Both the position numbers and the translations under genes were made by a program. A DNA stretch of 64,000 nucleotides from Hetaerina americana. Taxonomy: Eukaryota; Arthropoda; Insecta; Odonata; Calopterygidae. The notes under the pieces were generated by a model. That model was not told where the DNA came from. It saw only the letters and a program-made list of their open reading frames with translations, and searched no databases. The stretch lies in contig JAKTNV010000064.1 of assembly GCA_022747635.1 (NCBI GenBank), positions 2,053,950 to 2,117,949 on the forward strand, written 5' to 3'. Positions 42,403 through 53,987 of the stretch are shown here, one piece after another; the stretch's first letter is position 1; each line of letters starts with the position of its first letter.

Positions 42403-43944
42403 GTATAAACCCTATTTATGGCATATCACATTACAAAATCCAATGTCAGTCCATAAGACCGCTGCTGTGTCTTATATGCACGTAAATTACAGATTATATT
42501 TTGAAATGGCGGCCTTTAAACTCACTGGATGTACTTAATATTAACTAAATATCGCGTTTATGAAATCAATTAAATGCTTTATGACTACGCAAGCCTTTCA
42601 TGGGGGCCGTGTTCAAAGAATACAATATGAAAGAATGCTGTTTAATACATTTTTTTATTTTTCAAAATGGTTTTATTTTATTCAAATCATTTGAAGTGAG
42701 TTTCATTAATATTTTAATGACTATTTCATTTAACATTTATATTCGTATTTGGAGCTTCGTCGACGTAGTTCGTTCTGCATTCCCAAGCGCTAAATTACAG
42801 TGATTTTACAAGAGGGAGCCGATTATGCTCCCACTTGTGGAGTATTTTAGTACTCCGTGGTCAACCCATTGAGTCGACAGGTAGCTAGCTCGTCGATGCC
42901 GTCATGACGTCGGTCGCTTGATGGTAATTGCTATTATATCGTCTTTTTCAGCCAAAGACAACTAAATACCTTTAATTTGACTAGGGCGACAACACAGGGC
43001 TCGTTCCAAAAGTATCGCAGTTATTTTTTTAAAGTAAATGATAGAAAATATCTGCACAAAAACTGTATTTTCCCTTCGATAGAGCGCGCGTTATCTATAA
43101 CGAAACTGTTCGAATTATCGAATGAATAGACGATACGCGTTATGTTAAATGAATATTGAAAATATCCATACCATAACATACTTATTTACCCAATAATTCA
43201 AAGAAGAGTTTCGCAAAAATTAATTGCGAGTGCGAGCATGCCTTTTTAATTGCATTCTATTTTATACTATCTCTTACTGCTACAGTGATTTCACCTCATG
43301 AATCCATGAGAAATAAAAGAAACATTTTCAGTACCTCATTAATTCTAATACGTAGTATTCTTTGTTCTAATATATAGTACTTCTTTGTTCCAATACATAG
43401 TACTTCACGTATAAGTAGAGTACGTTGTATTAAGTACACTTATGTATAAATATATTATAGGATAGGTTGATTACTCCAATCAAAGACATTCGTCCCATGA
43501 ATCACACTTAAATGAATTAGGTGCATTTTTTATCTCTTCAGGCAAATCACCGAGCTCACTCTTCGATGATAACTCTTCCTAATCATCTAGCACTGGCGCT
43601 GAAATATTGCTTAAAGAATTTTCACAACCATTTTCACTCTGACAACGCATTAAGATCCACCGGCAGGGTTTGATTTGCCTGGGTTGGGTCGGTCGGGTCA
43701 ACTTTGTAAAAATCGCTAAATTTGACTTTCTATTTTAAACCAAAAAAGTATAGCGCCCGCGCGAAAAATTGCAAGTTATTTGAAACAGAAATAAACGCAA
43801 ATGGGGAAATCAAACTGTCTGTGTCGAGAGAAAATATGTTAAAAATATAAAATTAATAAACTATCATTTATGATCCATCACGAGATTCCATAAAAAATGA
43901 TGTCTTGATTACTTTTGCATTGCGACGGAAAACAACTTAATTGA
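42403..43944. other. spacer inside the duplicated block
   Basis: No gene or known element. Contains small local repeats such as taatacgtagtattctttgt near 43348 with two variants up to 43410. Duplicated at 49496-51037. Confidence 0.55.
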
Positions 43945-44117
43945 AATTGGCCCACAGAGAGCAAGCGCACGACTATCTACCAGTCGTTGAAGCTCTGGAT
44001 TTTTCAGTCTAACCAACATATATATTTTTCTACTTAGTTACTTCGTGCAAGAATATGTACGCTGGTATGACTGAAAAATCCAGAGCTCAACGGCCGGTTG
44101 ATAGGCGTGGGCCAATT
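43945..44117. repeat. foldback element (173 bp), copy 1
   Basis: Starts aattggcccac and ends gtgggccaatt. Arms of about 70 bp contain gagctctggatttttcagtc (left, imperfect) and gactgaaaaatccagagctc (right) around a loop of about 35 bp. A third copy of the arm follows directly at about 44186-44220 and leads into the 174-bp repeat. Duplicated at 51038-51210. Confidence 0.7.
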
Positions 44118-44139
44118 TTTAGTTAAGTATCCGAGTTAA

Positions 44140-44825
44140 CTGAACTTGGCCTACGAAGAGCTATCCTGCGACTATTTATCGTCCGTTGGAGCTCTGGATT
44201 TTTCAGTCATACCAACGTAAATATTTCTGCACGAAGTAAATCCCCTAAACCATTGCAGTAATCTCACTACAACGGACATATTATACTCAGTGATACTCCC
44301 TGTATTCACTTGCAATTATGAGACCGGGATGAGTTATGTAGTATATGATACGCGCCCCTAAAAAGACAACTACACTGAAGTTAGCCCAAGCGGGAGGTCG
44401 TCTTTTATAGCGAAAACTAAGAGATCGTAACAAAAACGTTTTCGACAATAACTGCTCAACTAGAAAAGTACTTTTCTTGAAAATCACCAAAAACACTCGG
44501 CACTCCCTCCGACGACGTAGGCATAAAACCCACATCCATAGCCTAATTTTGCATCCAGGGCCCAGTGCAGTAACCACAGTCGCCCTTTCCCCCGAAATAA
44601 TAAGAAAGTACTTAACAATATCTCCTAAACTAGAACATATTTTTTTCTAAAATATGGAAAAAACACTAAACCCTCTTTTTTTCTATGAGCAACCTCTCGC
44701 TTACCCCATGCTCATGGCCTAGTTTAGTAACCAGGGCCCAAAAACGTCACCAGGGTCGTCATCTCACACGGAAAAAACAAAGTACTTCACAATATCTCCT
44801 AAACCAGAACATTTTTTTCTCATTT
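44140..44825 (+). repeat. 174-bp-type repeat block, copy 2
   Basis: Related along its length to 29930-30560. GGGCCC landmarks are at 44558 and 44734, spaced 176 bp. Only two to three units. Duplicated at 51233-51918. Confidence 0.72.
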
Positions 44826-45104
44826 TTTCCTCTCTTTTTGAAGGAAATGGATAGTTTTGTGCCGGCATAAGTAGCAAACTGTTCGCTAAGTCAAATTGAT
44901 AAAGGTTGGCTATGAGCGAGGGGATTTCATATGCATCAGTCAAAGTCCATCTTACATCAGGTACAAGAAAAAGCAGACACTGTAGGGCTACTTCAAGTTA
45001 ACTTCTGTCCAACAACTTTGAAAACATTCAAAAAAACTCAGAATATTCTCCATGACTTCATAAATCTGGTGCAGTGAACAAATGATTGTATATAATTGCT
45101 CCAT
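44826..45104. other. short spacer between satellite-type repeat and LINE
   Basis: No gene. Precedes the LINE 3' tail. Confidence 0.5.
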
Positions 45105-45720
45105 AATAATAATTTTATTTCCCCAATTGACAAGTACATAGTATGGTACAGAATATCATACAATTATGTAATCGTATAGGGTACGTCAAGAAGTACAGTA
45201 ACTGGATTACTAGTCAGAGAAAAGAAAAATAAAATAAAATTACACCTACACACATAGTTAAGATTTTACACAATATAAAATTCAGAATTACCCAGAATTG
45301 AAGTAGTCGTTCACACTGTAAAAACATTTTTCATTAAAGTACATAAATAACTTATTTTTAAAAATAGAGAGTGATTTCTCATTTTTTAAACTAATGGGAA
45401 GCCTGTTGAATATTTTGATGCACAGAGAGCGAGGTCCCTTGGACATCATTGTCATGCTAGCAGTCACTAGTCACTACTAATTTTTTACTTGGATTTGTGA
45501 TGTGCAGGTCCCATTTCAGGTATTTATCAAAATATATTCCCAAAAATTTATACTCGCTAATAATTTTACAGTTATTTGACATTGGCTGAGAAGTACTTTT
45601 ATCAGAATGGCAGGTTTTTGCAGAGAAAATCATGGCCTGAGTTTTTGTTTAATTGAGAATAAGGTTATTCCCATAGCACCACATGCCCATGTCTTGAATA
45701 ATGGTTTTACTTAGAGTCAT

Positions 45721-46968
45721 CTAATCTTCAAAGGATTTCTGATACAGCACAAAGCTCACATCATCTGCAAATAAGACACAGTTACCAGGAGGATTTACAT
45801 GTAATTTTTTGGGTAGGTCATTTATATAAATGAGAAATAAAGTTGGACCCAACACTGACCCTTGAGGAACACCTTTTTCAACACCTAATGGTGAAGAGAG
45901 GAAGGTATTCCCATTCTTCTGGACAGCTACCCTCTGTTGCCAATTTTTGAGGTATGTTCCCAACCATTGCTGTGCTTTGCCTCTAATACCCATTTGGTCA
46001 CATTTGAACAATAGTTTATCATGCTCAACCATATCAAATGCTCTGGACAAGTCAAAGAATACACCCATTACTTTTTGCTTGGAGTTAATTTGTTGTATGA
46101 TGGTGTCAACTGCATTGAAAATTGCCTGCTCTGTTGACTTCCCTTTTCTGATTCCTAATTGTTTTGGGGATAGCAGGTTATTACCTTCAAGGAATTCTAT
46201 TAGCCTTTTATTAAACACATACTCAAATATTTTTCCTAGCTGGGGGATTATAGATATGGGCCGATAATTTCCCACATCATTTTTTTCCCCTTTGTTTTTA
46301 TAAATTGGTATTATCTTGGATACTTTGAGGGCATCAGGATATGTGCCTTCTCTCAGACTCTGATTTACAAGTAAGGGTAAGGGACTTAAAATGCCATCTA
46401 TACAATTATGAATTATTTTTCCTGATATACCATTTATATCAGTTAAGGCTTTCTTTCCTACCTTGGTAATGTGTGAGCAAAGCTCTGAAATGCCGCATGG
46501 TTGAAGAAAAATAGACTTGTAAGACGTAGCAAAGGAGATATTGATATCATGAGGAGGATCTTGTACATTAACCATCGGTAGCTCTAAGAAGGAACTATTG
46601 AATTCGTTTGCCAGTTTTATTGGATCCGCTGGTTTATTTTTATCATTCCTAAATTTGTCTGGTAACTCCACTACATTAGATCTAGAATTTTGTTTAATAA
46701 TATGCCGTGCCATTTTTGTGTTATTGGTTGCATTTAAGATTAGTTTATCATTATATTCTTTCTTTGATTTCTTTATCATAATACGGTACAGCTTTTTTAA
46801 GTTAGAATATTCATGGTGCAGTGTGTTATCTGCAGAGGACATATTATATTGTGATTTTGTCCTTAATGCCCTGGACAAATGACTAATTTCTGGTGTGATC
46901 CAGTTTTTTTGAATGGGTTTAGGGTGCTTAAATGGTACAAGGGGGAAGGCTGATTCAAAGTGAAACAA
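45721..46968 (-). pseudogene. LINE reverse transcriptase
   Basis: 415 codons open. Motifs in order: WITPEISHLSRALRTKSQYN, SKIIPIYKNKGEKNDVGNYR (fingers), GVFFDLSRAFDMVEHDKLLF (catalytic Asp), GVPQGSVLGPTLFLIYINDL and the catalytic FADD in VLFADDVSFV. The frame stops at 45721 after KSFED. The rest of the thumb region continues below (KTQAMIFSAKT, then EYKFLGIYFDKYLKWDLHI and a C-terminal end near 45300) with single stops, so the protein is truncated. Confidence 0.87.
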
Positions 46969-47099
46969 AAACGTTCTGTAGAACAGGTCAAAGTTGCTGT
47001 TCAGGAGTTATTCTCATTGAACAACTTCCAATTCTCTTGACTCAAGAGAAGTTGAAAGTGGCTGACATTAGAGTCACTAAAGACCCTCTTTAATATGGT

Positions 47100-47830
47100 A
47101 GGGGCAACAGCAGATTTGCTAATTTCAGACACATTGAAAACTGACATAATTGCCCTGTGATCAGACAGAGCTGGGTTAAAAACAACAGTTTTAACTTGGG
47201 ATTCTGGTTAGTCTGTGAAGATGTTATCCAAGAGGGTTTTAGAACTAGCTGTAACTCTTGTAGGATTATTCACCAAGGATTTTAAGTTATAGGAGGCTAG
47301 CCGAGACAGCAGTTCTCTTTGATTATTACCATCAGTAAGGAGGTTACAATTGAAGTCTCCTGTGAGAATTATTTTAGGCCTCTTAGAATAAGTTGTCATA
47401 TTATAGAGCAAATTGTCCAATTTATCAACGAATTCCCTAAAGGGTCCTACTGGTGATCGATGCAGTGCAAATATAATATGAATTTGCTCATTGACAGTGA
47501 GTTTTACCACTGAACATTCAAATACCTGTTCAGTGTTCAAGGACTGCAGATTTATCTTTGGTTTTTCATGCACGATAGTGTTTTTTACATAGATCACCAC
47601 TCCACCATGGCGTTTCACTTTTGGACAATAGCAGTCCCATATCACATACCCTGGAATTGTGACATCCAGTACACTCATCCAATGCTCACAAAGGCAGATT
47701 GCGTCCGGTTTGTCTATTAAAGTTAAGGCTTTAAGTTCTTGTAACTTATTATATAGACACTGTATGTTGAGAACTAGGATCCTGATCTTACTCTCCCCAC
47801 TGGAATGAGATTTATTATCTTTGCCACTTC
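47100..47830 (-). pseudogene. LINE apurinic-type endonuclease
   Basis: Reads IRILVLNIQCLYNKLQELKA, then DAICLCEHWMSVLDV (catalytic Glu in CEHW), GGVVIYVKN and KIILTGDFNCNLLTDGNNQR (GDFN metal site), ending near LLDNIFTD at 47208. This is the target-nicking domain of the LINE. A stop at 47208 and a short gap separate it from the RT frame. Confidence 0.83.
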
Positions 47831-47833
47831 GTA

Positions 47834-48700
47834 TTAATTCAGTTCCACTGCAGTCCGGCGCTTGAATAAAAAATGCCTCAGGGTCAGGTCACTTGGCCAC
47901 TTATCGCTGTACAGCACTTCATCTCGAGTATGAAAAGGCACTCCAATTTTAAAGCTTGCATTTACACCCTTTGACTCAAGCTTAATCACCGTTATAGGGA
48001 TATTAGGAAAGTTCTTTCTCAGGAAGCAGTCTACAGTATTTTCCTTAGTCGCACCTGCCAGTTTGCCAAGATGTAACCACGCTCTTTTTACGCCAACAAG
48101 ATCCGTTGACGACGTATTTTTTCCCACTACCAGTATGCGATAGCACTTGCCAGGTTTTTCGTGGTACTCAACCTTGTGGTGGGCACGATGTGTAGCCGTC
48201 ATTTTGTTGGATTGAGAGACGGAGATACTGTTGTCTACCTTTTCACTATCCACCATCGATAACTTAACTGATTTTCTTTTACCATTTTTGTTACCGTTAC
48301 CCAGTCATCAGTTTGTTTGTCGCCAATCACACCACTGCCCCCCGGACTCGTGATTACGTCTAAACGTTCGTCAACGAGAGATGCATCTCTCGAGACAATG
48401 CTGGATTCTGCGCAATTTTCACTCGTGGGTTTGCAAGATGAATCATAATCGATTCGAACCATTGATATAGCCTTGGAATCAACCTTGGGCATGCAGCTTT
48501 CAGTGGAAATACTATTCACAGTATGGCCTTCAAGCGTCAGTTTGATGTGAGTGGGCCCACGATCATTTCTTCCTGGTTTCCCTGCACGTACATCACACTT
48601 GAGAGAATTAATTTCACTTTTTTGGGATTTTATCAGTTGTACACAGTCCGTAAGTTTAGATTTCAGATCTAAAACTGTACATCATGAGACTAGGGCTCGA
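47834..48700 (-). pseudogene. LINE ORF1 (RNA-binding type), frameshifted
   Basis: The upstream part reads LDLKSKLTDCVQLIKSQKSE, a coiled-coil-like segment, then GPTHIKLTLEGHTVNSISTE and onward to 48235. The second frame (48256-47834) reads KCYRILVVGKNTSSTDLVGV, then FPNIPITVIKLESKG and WPSDLTLRHFLFKRR. This coiled coil plus C-terminal domain is usual for ORF1 of CR1/L2-like LINEs. A frameshift near 48260 joins the two and the N-terminus is cut by the mariner. Confidence 0.65.
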
Positions 48701-48740
48701 CTGGATGTCTCTTTTGTGACTGGTATGGTTTTAGGATGTA

Positions 48741-49493
48741 CAAGGGTCATCCGGAAAGTAGTACCCGTTCGTGCCGCATGAAGTGCTGCCGACGCGAGTA
48801 GCCGCTGGACGAGGTCAGATAGCTTCAGTGGCTTGTCTGCCTTCTCTGAGCCAAGTTGCGTGACGCTAGCATTGCTTGTGTTGTTTCTGTGATTGTTTAC
48901 AATGTTTAAAAAAATTGAGAACGCCGCCAGTTGTGAAGTGAGGGCAGTGATTAAATTCCTCAATGCAAGAAACGTTCGCCCATGTGATATTCATCGCCAA
49001 TTAAAGGAGGTGTATGGAGACAATGTAATGGACGAGTCGTCTGTTCGGCGGTGGTGTCGCAACTTCAACATGGGGAGGGGGAACACACACGACGATGAGC
49101 GTTCGGGGAGACCGTCTGTCATTACAGACCAACTGGTGAGCTCAGTTGACGAATTCGTGAGGAACGATCGGCGCGTCACAATTGATGACATCTGTGAGCA
49201 TTTTCCCAATGTTTCTCGAACAATTGTTCATGAAATTGTTAAACACCATCTGCATTATGCAAAAATTTGTGCAAGATGGGTCCCTCGCGTATCTCAATGA
49301 GCTGGCGGCGAAGGACTATGCAGCAGGAATACAGAAACTTGTCACACGTTATGACAAATGCCTTAATTTGCTTGGAGATTATGTTGAGAAGTAGTTTAAA
49401 GTATCCTCTTTCAAATAAAATTTTTTATGTTTGTTAATATTTACTTTTGTGTCTTTATTTCACGAACGGGTACTACTTTCCGGATGACCCTCG
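48741..49493 (+). mobile_element. 753-bp mariner deletion derivative, copy 3
   Basis: Identical in layout to copy 2, 7093 bp away. The left terminal repeat starts caagggtcat instead of cgagggtcat, a single difference. The left flank is LINE ORF1 (gatgta) while the right flank (tagtataaaccctatttatg) equals that of copy 2. TA lies on both sides. Confidence 0.93.
48893..49300 (+). CDS. mariner DNA-binding-domain-only ORF (135 aa), copy 3
   Basis: Same 135-residue product as copies 1 and 2: paired helix-turn-helix, GRPS linker, no catalytic domain. Kept open in all three copies. Confidence 0.8.
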   Translation: MFTMFKKIENAASCEVRAVIKFLNARNVRPCDIHRQLKEVYGDNVMDESSVRRWCRNFNMGRGNTHDDERSGRPSVITDQLVSSVDEFVRNDRRVTIDDICEHFPNVSRTIVHEIVKHHLHYAKICARWVPRVSQ

Positions 49494-49495
49494 TA

Positions 49496-51037
49496 GTATA
49501 AACCCTATTTATGGCATATCACATTACAAAATCCAATGTCAGTCCATAAGACCGCTGCTGTGTCTTATATGCACGTAAATTACAGATTATATTTTGAAAT
49601 GGCGGCCTTTAAACTCACTGGATGTACTTAATATTAACTAAATATCGCGTTTATGAAATCAATTAAATGCTTTATGACTACGCAAGCCTTTCATGGGGGC
49701 CGTGTTCAAAGAATACAATATGAAAGAATGCTGTTTAATACATTTTTTTATTTTTCAAAATGGTTTTATTTTATTCAAATCATTTGAAGTGAGTTTCATT
49801 AATATTTTAATGACTATTTCATTTAACATTTATATTCGTATTTGGAGCTTCGTCGACGTAGTTCGTTCTGCATTCCCAAGCGCTAAATTACAGTGATTTT
49901 ACAAGAGGGAGCCGATTATGCTCCCACTTGTGGAGTATTTTAGTACTCCGTGGTCAACCCATTGAGTCGACAGGTAGCTAGCTCGTCGATGCCGTCATGA
50001 CGTCGGTCGCTTGATGGTAATTGCTATTATATCGTCTTTTTCAGCCAAAGACAACTAAATACCTTTAATTTGACTAGGGCGACAACACAGGGCTCGTTCC
50101 AAAAGTATCGCAGTTATTTTTTTAAAGTAAATGATAGAAAATATCTGCACAAAAACTGTATTTTCCCTTCGATAGAGCGCGCGTTATCTATAACGAAACT
50201 GTTCGAATTATCGAATGAATAGACGATACGCGTTATGTTAAATGAATATTGAAAATATCCATACCATAACATACTTATTTACCCAATAATTCAAAGAAGA
50301 GTTTCGCAAAAATTAATTGCGAGTGCGAGCATGCCTTTTTAATTGCATTCTATTTTATACTATCTCTTACTGCTACAGTGATTTCACCTCATGAATCCAT
50401 GAGAAATAAAAGAAACATTTTCAGTACCTCATTAATTCTAATACGTAGTATTCTTTGTTCTAATATATAGTACTTCTTTGTTCCAATACATAGTACTTCA
50501 CGTATAAGTAGAGTACGTTGTATTAAGTACACTTATGTATAAATATATTATAGGATAGGTTGATTACTCCAATCAAAGACATTCGTCCCATGAATCACAC
50601 TTAAATGAATTAGGTGCATTTTTTATCTCTTCAGGCAAATCACCGAGCTCACTCTTCGATGATAACTCTTCCTAATCATCTAGCACTGGCGCTGAAATAT
50701 TGCTTAAAGAATTTTCACAACCATTTTCACTCTGACAACGCATTAAGATCCACCGGCAGGGTTTGATTTGCCTGGGTTGGGTCGGTCGGGTCAACTTTGT
50801 AAAAATCGCTAAATTTGACTTTCTATTTTAAACCAAAAAAGTATAGCGCCCGCGCGAAAAATTGCAAGTTATTTGAAACAGAAATAAACGCAAATGGGGA
50901 AATCAAACTGTCTGTGTCGAGAGAAAATATGTTAAAAATATAAAATTAATAAACTATCATTTATGATCCATCACGAGATTCCATAAAAAATGATGTCTTG
51001 ATTACTTTTGCATTGCGACGGAAAACAACTTAATTGA
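49496..51037. other. spacer inside the duplicated block, right copy
   Basis: Duplicate of 42403-43944. No gene. Confidence 0.55.
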
Positions 51038-51210
51038 AATTGGCCCACAGAGAGCAAGCGCACGACTATCTACCAGTCGTTGAAGCTCTGGATTTTTCAG
51101 TCTAACCAACATATATATTTTTCTACTTAGTTACTTCGTGCAAGAATATGTACGCTGGTATGACTGAAAAATCCAGAGCTCAACGGCCGGTTGATAGGCG
51201 TGGGCCAATT
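51038..51210. repeat. foldback element (173 bp), copy 2
   Basis: Duplicate of 43945-44117 at the 7093-bp offset. Confidence 0.7.
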
Positions 51211-51232
51211 TTTAGTTAAGTATCCGAGTTAA

Positions 51233-51918
51233 CTGAACTTGGCCTACGAAGAGCTATCCTGCGACTATTTATCGTCCGTTGGAGCTCTGGATTTTTCAGT
51301 CATACCAACGTAAATATTTCTGCACGAAGTAAATCCCCTAAACCATTGCAGTAATCTCACTACAACGGACATATTATACTCAGTGATACTCCCTGTATTC
51401 ACTTGCAATTATGAGACCGGGATGAGTTATGTAGTATATGATACGCGCCCCTAAAAAGACAACTACACTGAAGTTAGCCCAAGCGGGAGGTCGTCTTTTA
51501 TAGCGAAAACTAAGAGATCGTAACAAAAACGTTTTCGACAATAACTGCTCAACTAGAAAAGTACTTTTCTTGAAAATCACCAAAAACACTCGGCACTCCC
51601 TCCGACGACGTAGGCATAAAACCCACATCCATAGCCTAATTTTGCATCCAGGGCCCAGTGCAGTAACCACAGTCGCCCTTTCCCCCGAAATAATAAGAAA
51701 GTACTTAACAATATCTCCTAAACTAGAACATATTTTTTTCTAAAATATGGAAAAAACACTAAACCCTCTTTTTTTCTATGAGCAACCTCTCGCTTACCCC
51801 ATGCTCATGGCCTAGTTTAGTAACCAGGGCCCAAAAACGTCACCAGGGTCGTCATCTCACACGGAAAAAACAAAGTACTTCACAATATCTCCTAAACCAG
51901 AACATTTTTTTCTCATTT
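51233..51918 (+). repeat. 174-bp-type repeat block, copy 3
   Basis: Duplicate of 44140-44825 at the 7093-bp offset, with the same unit structure. Confidence 0.72.
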
Positions 51919-52197
51919 TTTCCTCTCTTTTTGAAGGAAATGGATAGTTTTGTGCCGGCATAAGTAGCAAACTGTTCGCTAAGTCAAATTGATAAAGGTT
52001 GGCTATGAGCGAGGGGATTTCATATGCATCAGTCAAAGTCCATCTTACATCAGGTACAAGAAAAAGCAGACACTGTAGGGCTACTTCAAGTTAACTTCTG
52101 TCCAACAACTTTGAAAACATTCAAAAAAACTCAGAATATTCTCCATGACTTCATAAATCTGGTGCAGTGAACAAATGATTGTATATAATTGCTCCAT

Positions 52198-53987
52198 AAT
52201 AATAATTTTATTTCCCCAATTGACAAGTACATAGTATGGTACAGAATATCATACAATTATGTAATCGTATAGGGTACGTCAAGAAGTACAGTAACTGGAT
52301 TACTAGTCAGAGAAAAGAAAAATAAAATAAAATTACACCTACACACATAGTTAAGATTTTACACAATATAAAATTCAGAATTACCCAGAATTGAAGTAGT
52401 CGTTCACACTGTAAAAACATTTTTCATTAAAGTACATAAATAACTTATTTTTAAAAATAGAGAGTGATTTCTCATTTTTTAAACTAATGGGAAGCCTGTT
52501 GAATATTTTGATGCACAGAGAGCGAGGTCCCTTGGACATCATTGTCATGCTAGCAGTCACTAGTCACTACTAATTTTTTACTTGGATTTGTGATGTGCAG
52601 GTCCCATTTCAGGTATTTATCAAAATATATTCCCAAAAATTTATACTCGCTAATAATTTTACAGTTATTTGACATTGGCTGAGAAGTACTTTTATCAGAA
52701 TGGCAGGTTTTTGCAGAGAAAATCATGGCCTGAGTTTTTGTTTAATTGAGAATAAGGTTATTCCCATAGCACCACATGCCCATGTCTTGAATAATGGTTT
52801 TACTTAGAGTCATCTAATCTTCAAAGGATTTCTGATACAGCACAAAGCTCACATCATCTGCAAATAAGACACAGTTACCAGGAGGATTTACATGTAATTT
52901 TTTGGGTAGGTCATTTATATAAATGAGAAATAAAGTTGGACCCAACACTGACCCTTGAGGAACACCTTTTTCAACACCTAATGGTGAAGAGAGGAAGGTA
53001 TTCCCATTCTTCTGGACAGCTACCCTCTGTTGCCAATTTTTGAGGTATGTTCCCAACCATTGCTGTGCTTTGCCTCTAATACCCATTTGGTCACATTTGA
53101 ACAATAGTTTATCATGCTCAACCATATCAAATGCTCTGGACAAGTCAAAGAATACACCCATTACTTTTTGCTTGGAGTTAATTTGTTGTATGATGGTGTC
53201 AACTGCATTGAAAATTGCCTGCTCTGTTGACTTCCCTTTTCTGATTCCTAATTGTTTTGGGGATAGCAGGTTATTACCTTCAAGGAATTCTATTAGCCTT
53301 TTATTAAACACATACTCAAATATTTTTCCTAGCTGGGGGATTATAGATATGGGCCGATAATTTCCCACATCATTTTTTTCCCCTTTGTTTTTATAAATTG
53401 GTATTATCTTGGATACTTTGAGGGCATCAGGATATGTGCCTTCTCTCAGACTCTGATTTACAAGTAAGGGTAAGGGACTTAAAATGCCATCTATACAATT
53501 ATGAATTATTTTTCCTGATATACCATTTATATCAGTTAAGGCTTTCTTTCCTACCTTGGTAATGTGTGAGCAAAGCTCTGAAATGCCGCATGGTTGAAGA
53601 AAAATAGACTTGTAAGACGTAGCAAAGGAGATATTGATATCATGAGGAGGATCTTGTACATTAACCATCGGTAGCTCTAAGAAGGAACTATTGAATTCGT
53701 TTGCCAGTTTTATTGGATCCGCTGGTTTATTTTTATCATTCCTAAATTCGTCTGGTAACTCCACTGCATTAGATCTAGAATTTTGTTTAATAATATGCCA
53801 TGCCATTTTTGTGTTATTGGTTGCATTTAAGATTAGTTTATCATTATATTCTTTCTTTGATTTCTTTATCATAATACGGTACAGCTTTTTTAAGTTAGAA
53901 TATTCATGGTGCAGTGTGTTATCTGCAGAGGACATATTATATTGTGATTTTGTCCTTAATACCCTGGACAAATGACTAATTTCTGGT
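52198..53987 (-). mobile_element. LINE, shorter copy (RT half only)
   Basis: The RT frame 53971-52814 (385 codons) has the same motifs as 46968-45721, including FADD, and differs by a few residues near its start (VLRTKS for ALRTKS, MAWHI for MARHI, NAVELPDEF for NVVELPDKF). The upstream endonuclease and ORF1 are absent, because similarity ends at 53987. The 3' tail is as in the longer copy. Confidence 0.87.

Larger units (their letters stand above)
41648..46894. repeat. 5247-bp duplicated block, left copy
   Basis: Corresponds base for base, at a constant offset of 7093, to 48741-53987. Contents: mariner, AT-rich spacer, foldback, satellite-like repeat and 3' half of a LINE. Compared stretches were identical except one base in the mariner terminal repeat and about four substitutions after 46650. 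Confidence 0.93.
45105..48738 (-). mobile_element. LINE (CR1/L2-like group), longer copy
   Basis: Minus strand. The 3' end near 45105 has an (att/aat)n-type tail (plus-strand aataataataattttatttc). It carries ORF1, endonuclease and RT in the usual order. The 5' end is cut at 48738-48740, where mariner copy 3 begins, inside ORF1. Its 3' half (to 46894) is duplicated at 52198-53987. Few disabling changes are seen, so it is fairly young. Confidence 0.88.
48741..53987. repeat. 5247-bp duplicated block, right copy
   Basis: Second copy of 41648-46894. It ends at ctaatttctggt, where the left copy continues into the LINE 5' half and this copy enters unrelated sequence (aatcaatagcac). Confidence 0.93.

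Noticed and set aside
44287..44577. 96-codon minus-strand frame repeated at 51380-51670
   Set aside because: It lies wholly inside the satellite-type repeat, starts at no sensible context, and the related block at 29930 does not keep it open.
45947..46267. Plus-strand frames duplicated at 53040-53360 and elsewhere in the 7-kb repeat
   Set aside because: Antisense of the LINE reverse transcriptase; they recur only because the block is duplicated.
41648..53987. A CRISPR-like or bacterial repeat system
   Set aside because: The repeats are kilobase-scale eukaryotic transposon copies; there are no short regularly spaced direct repeats and no cas-type genes.
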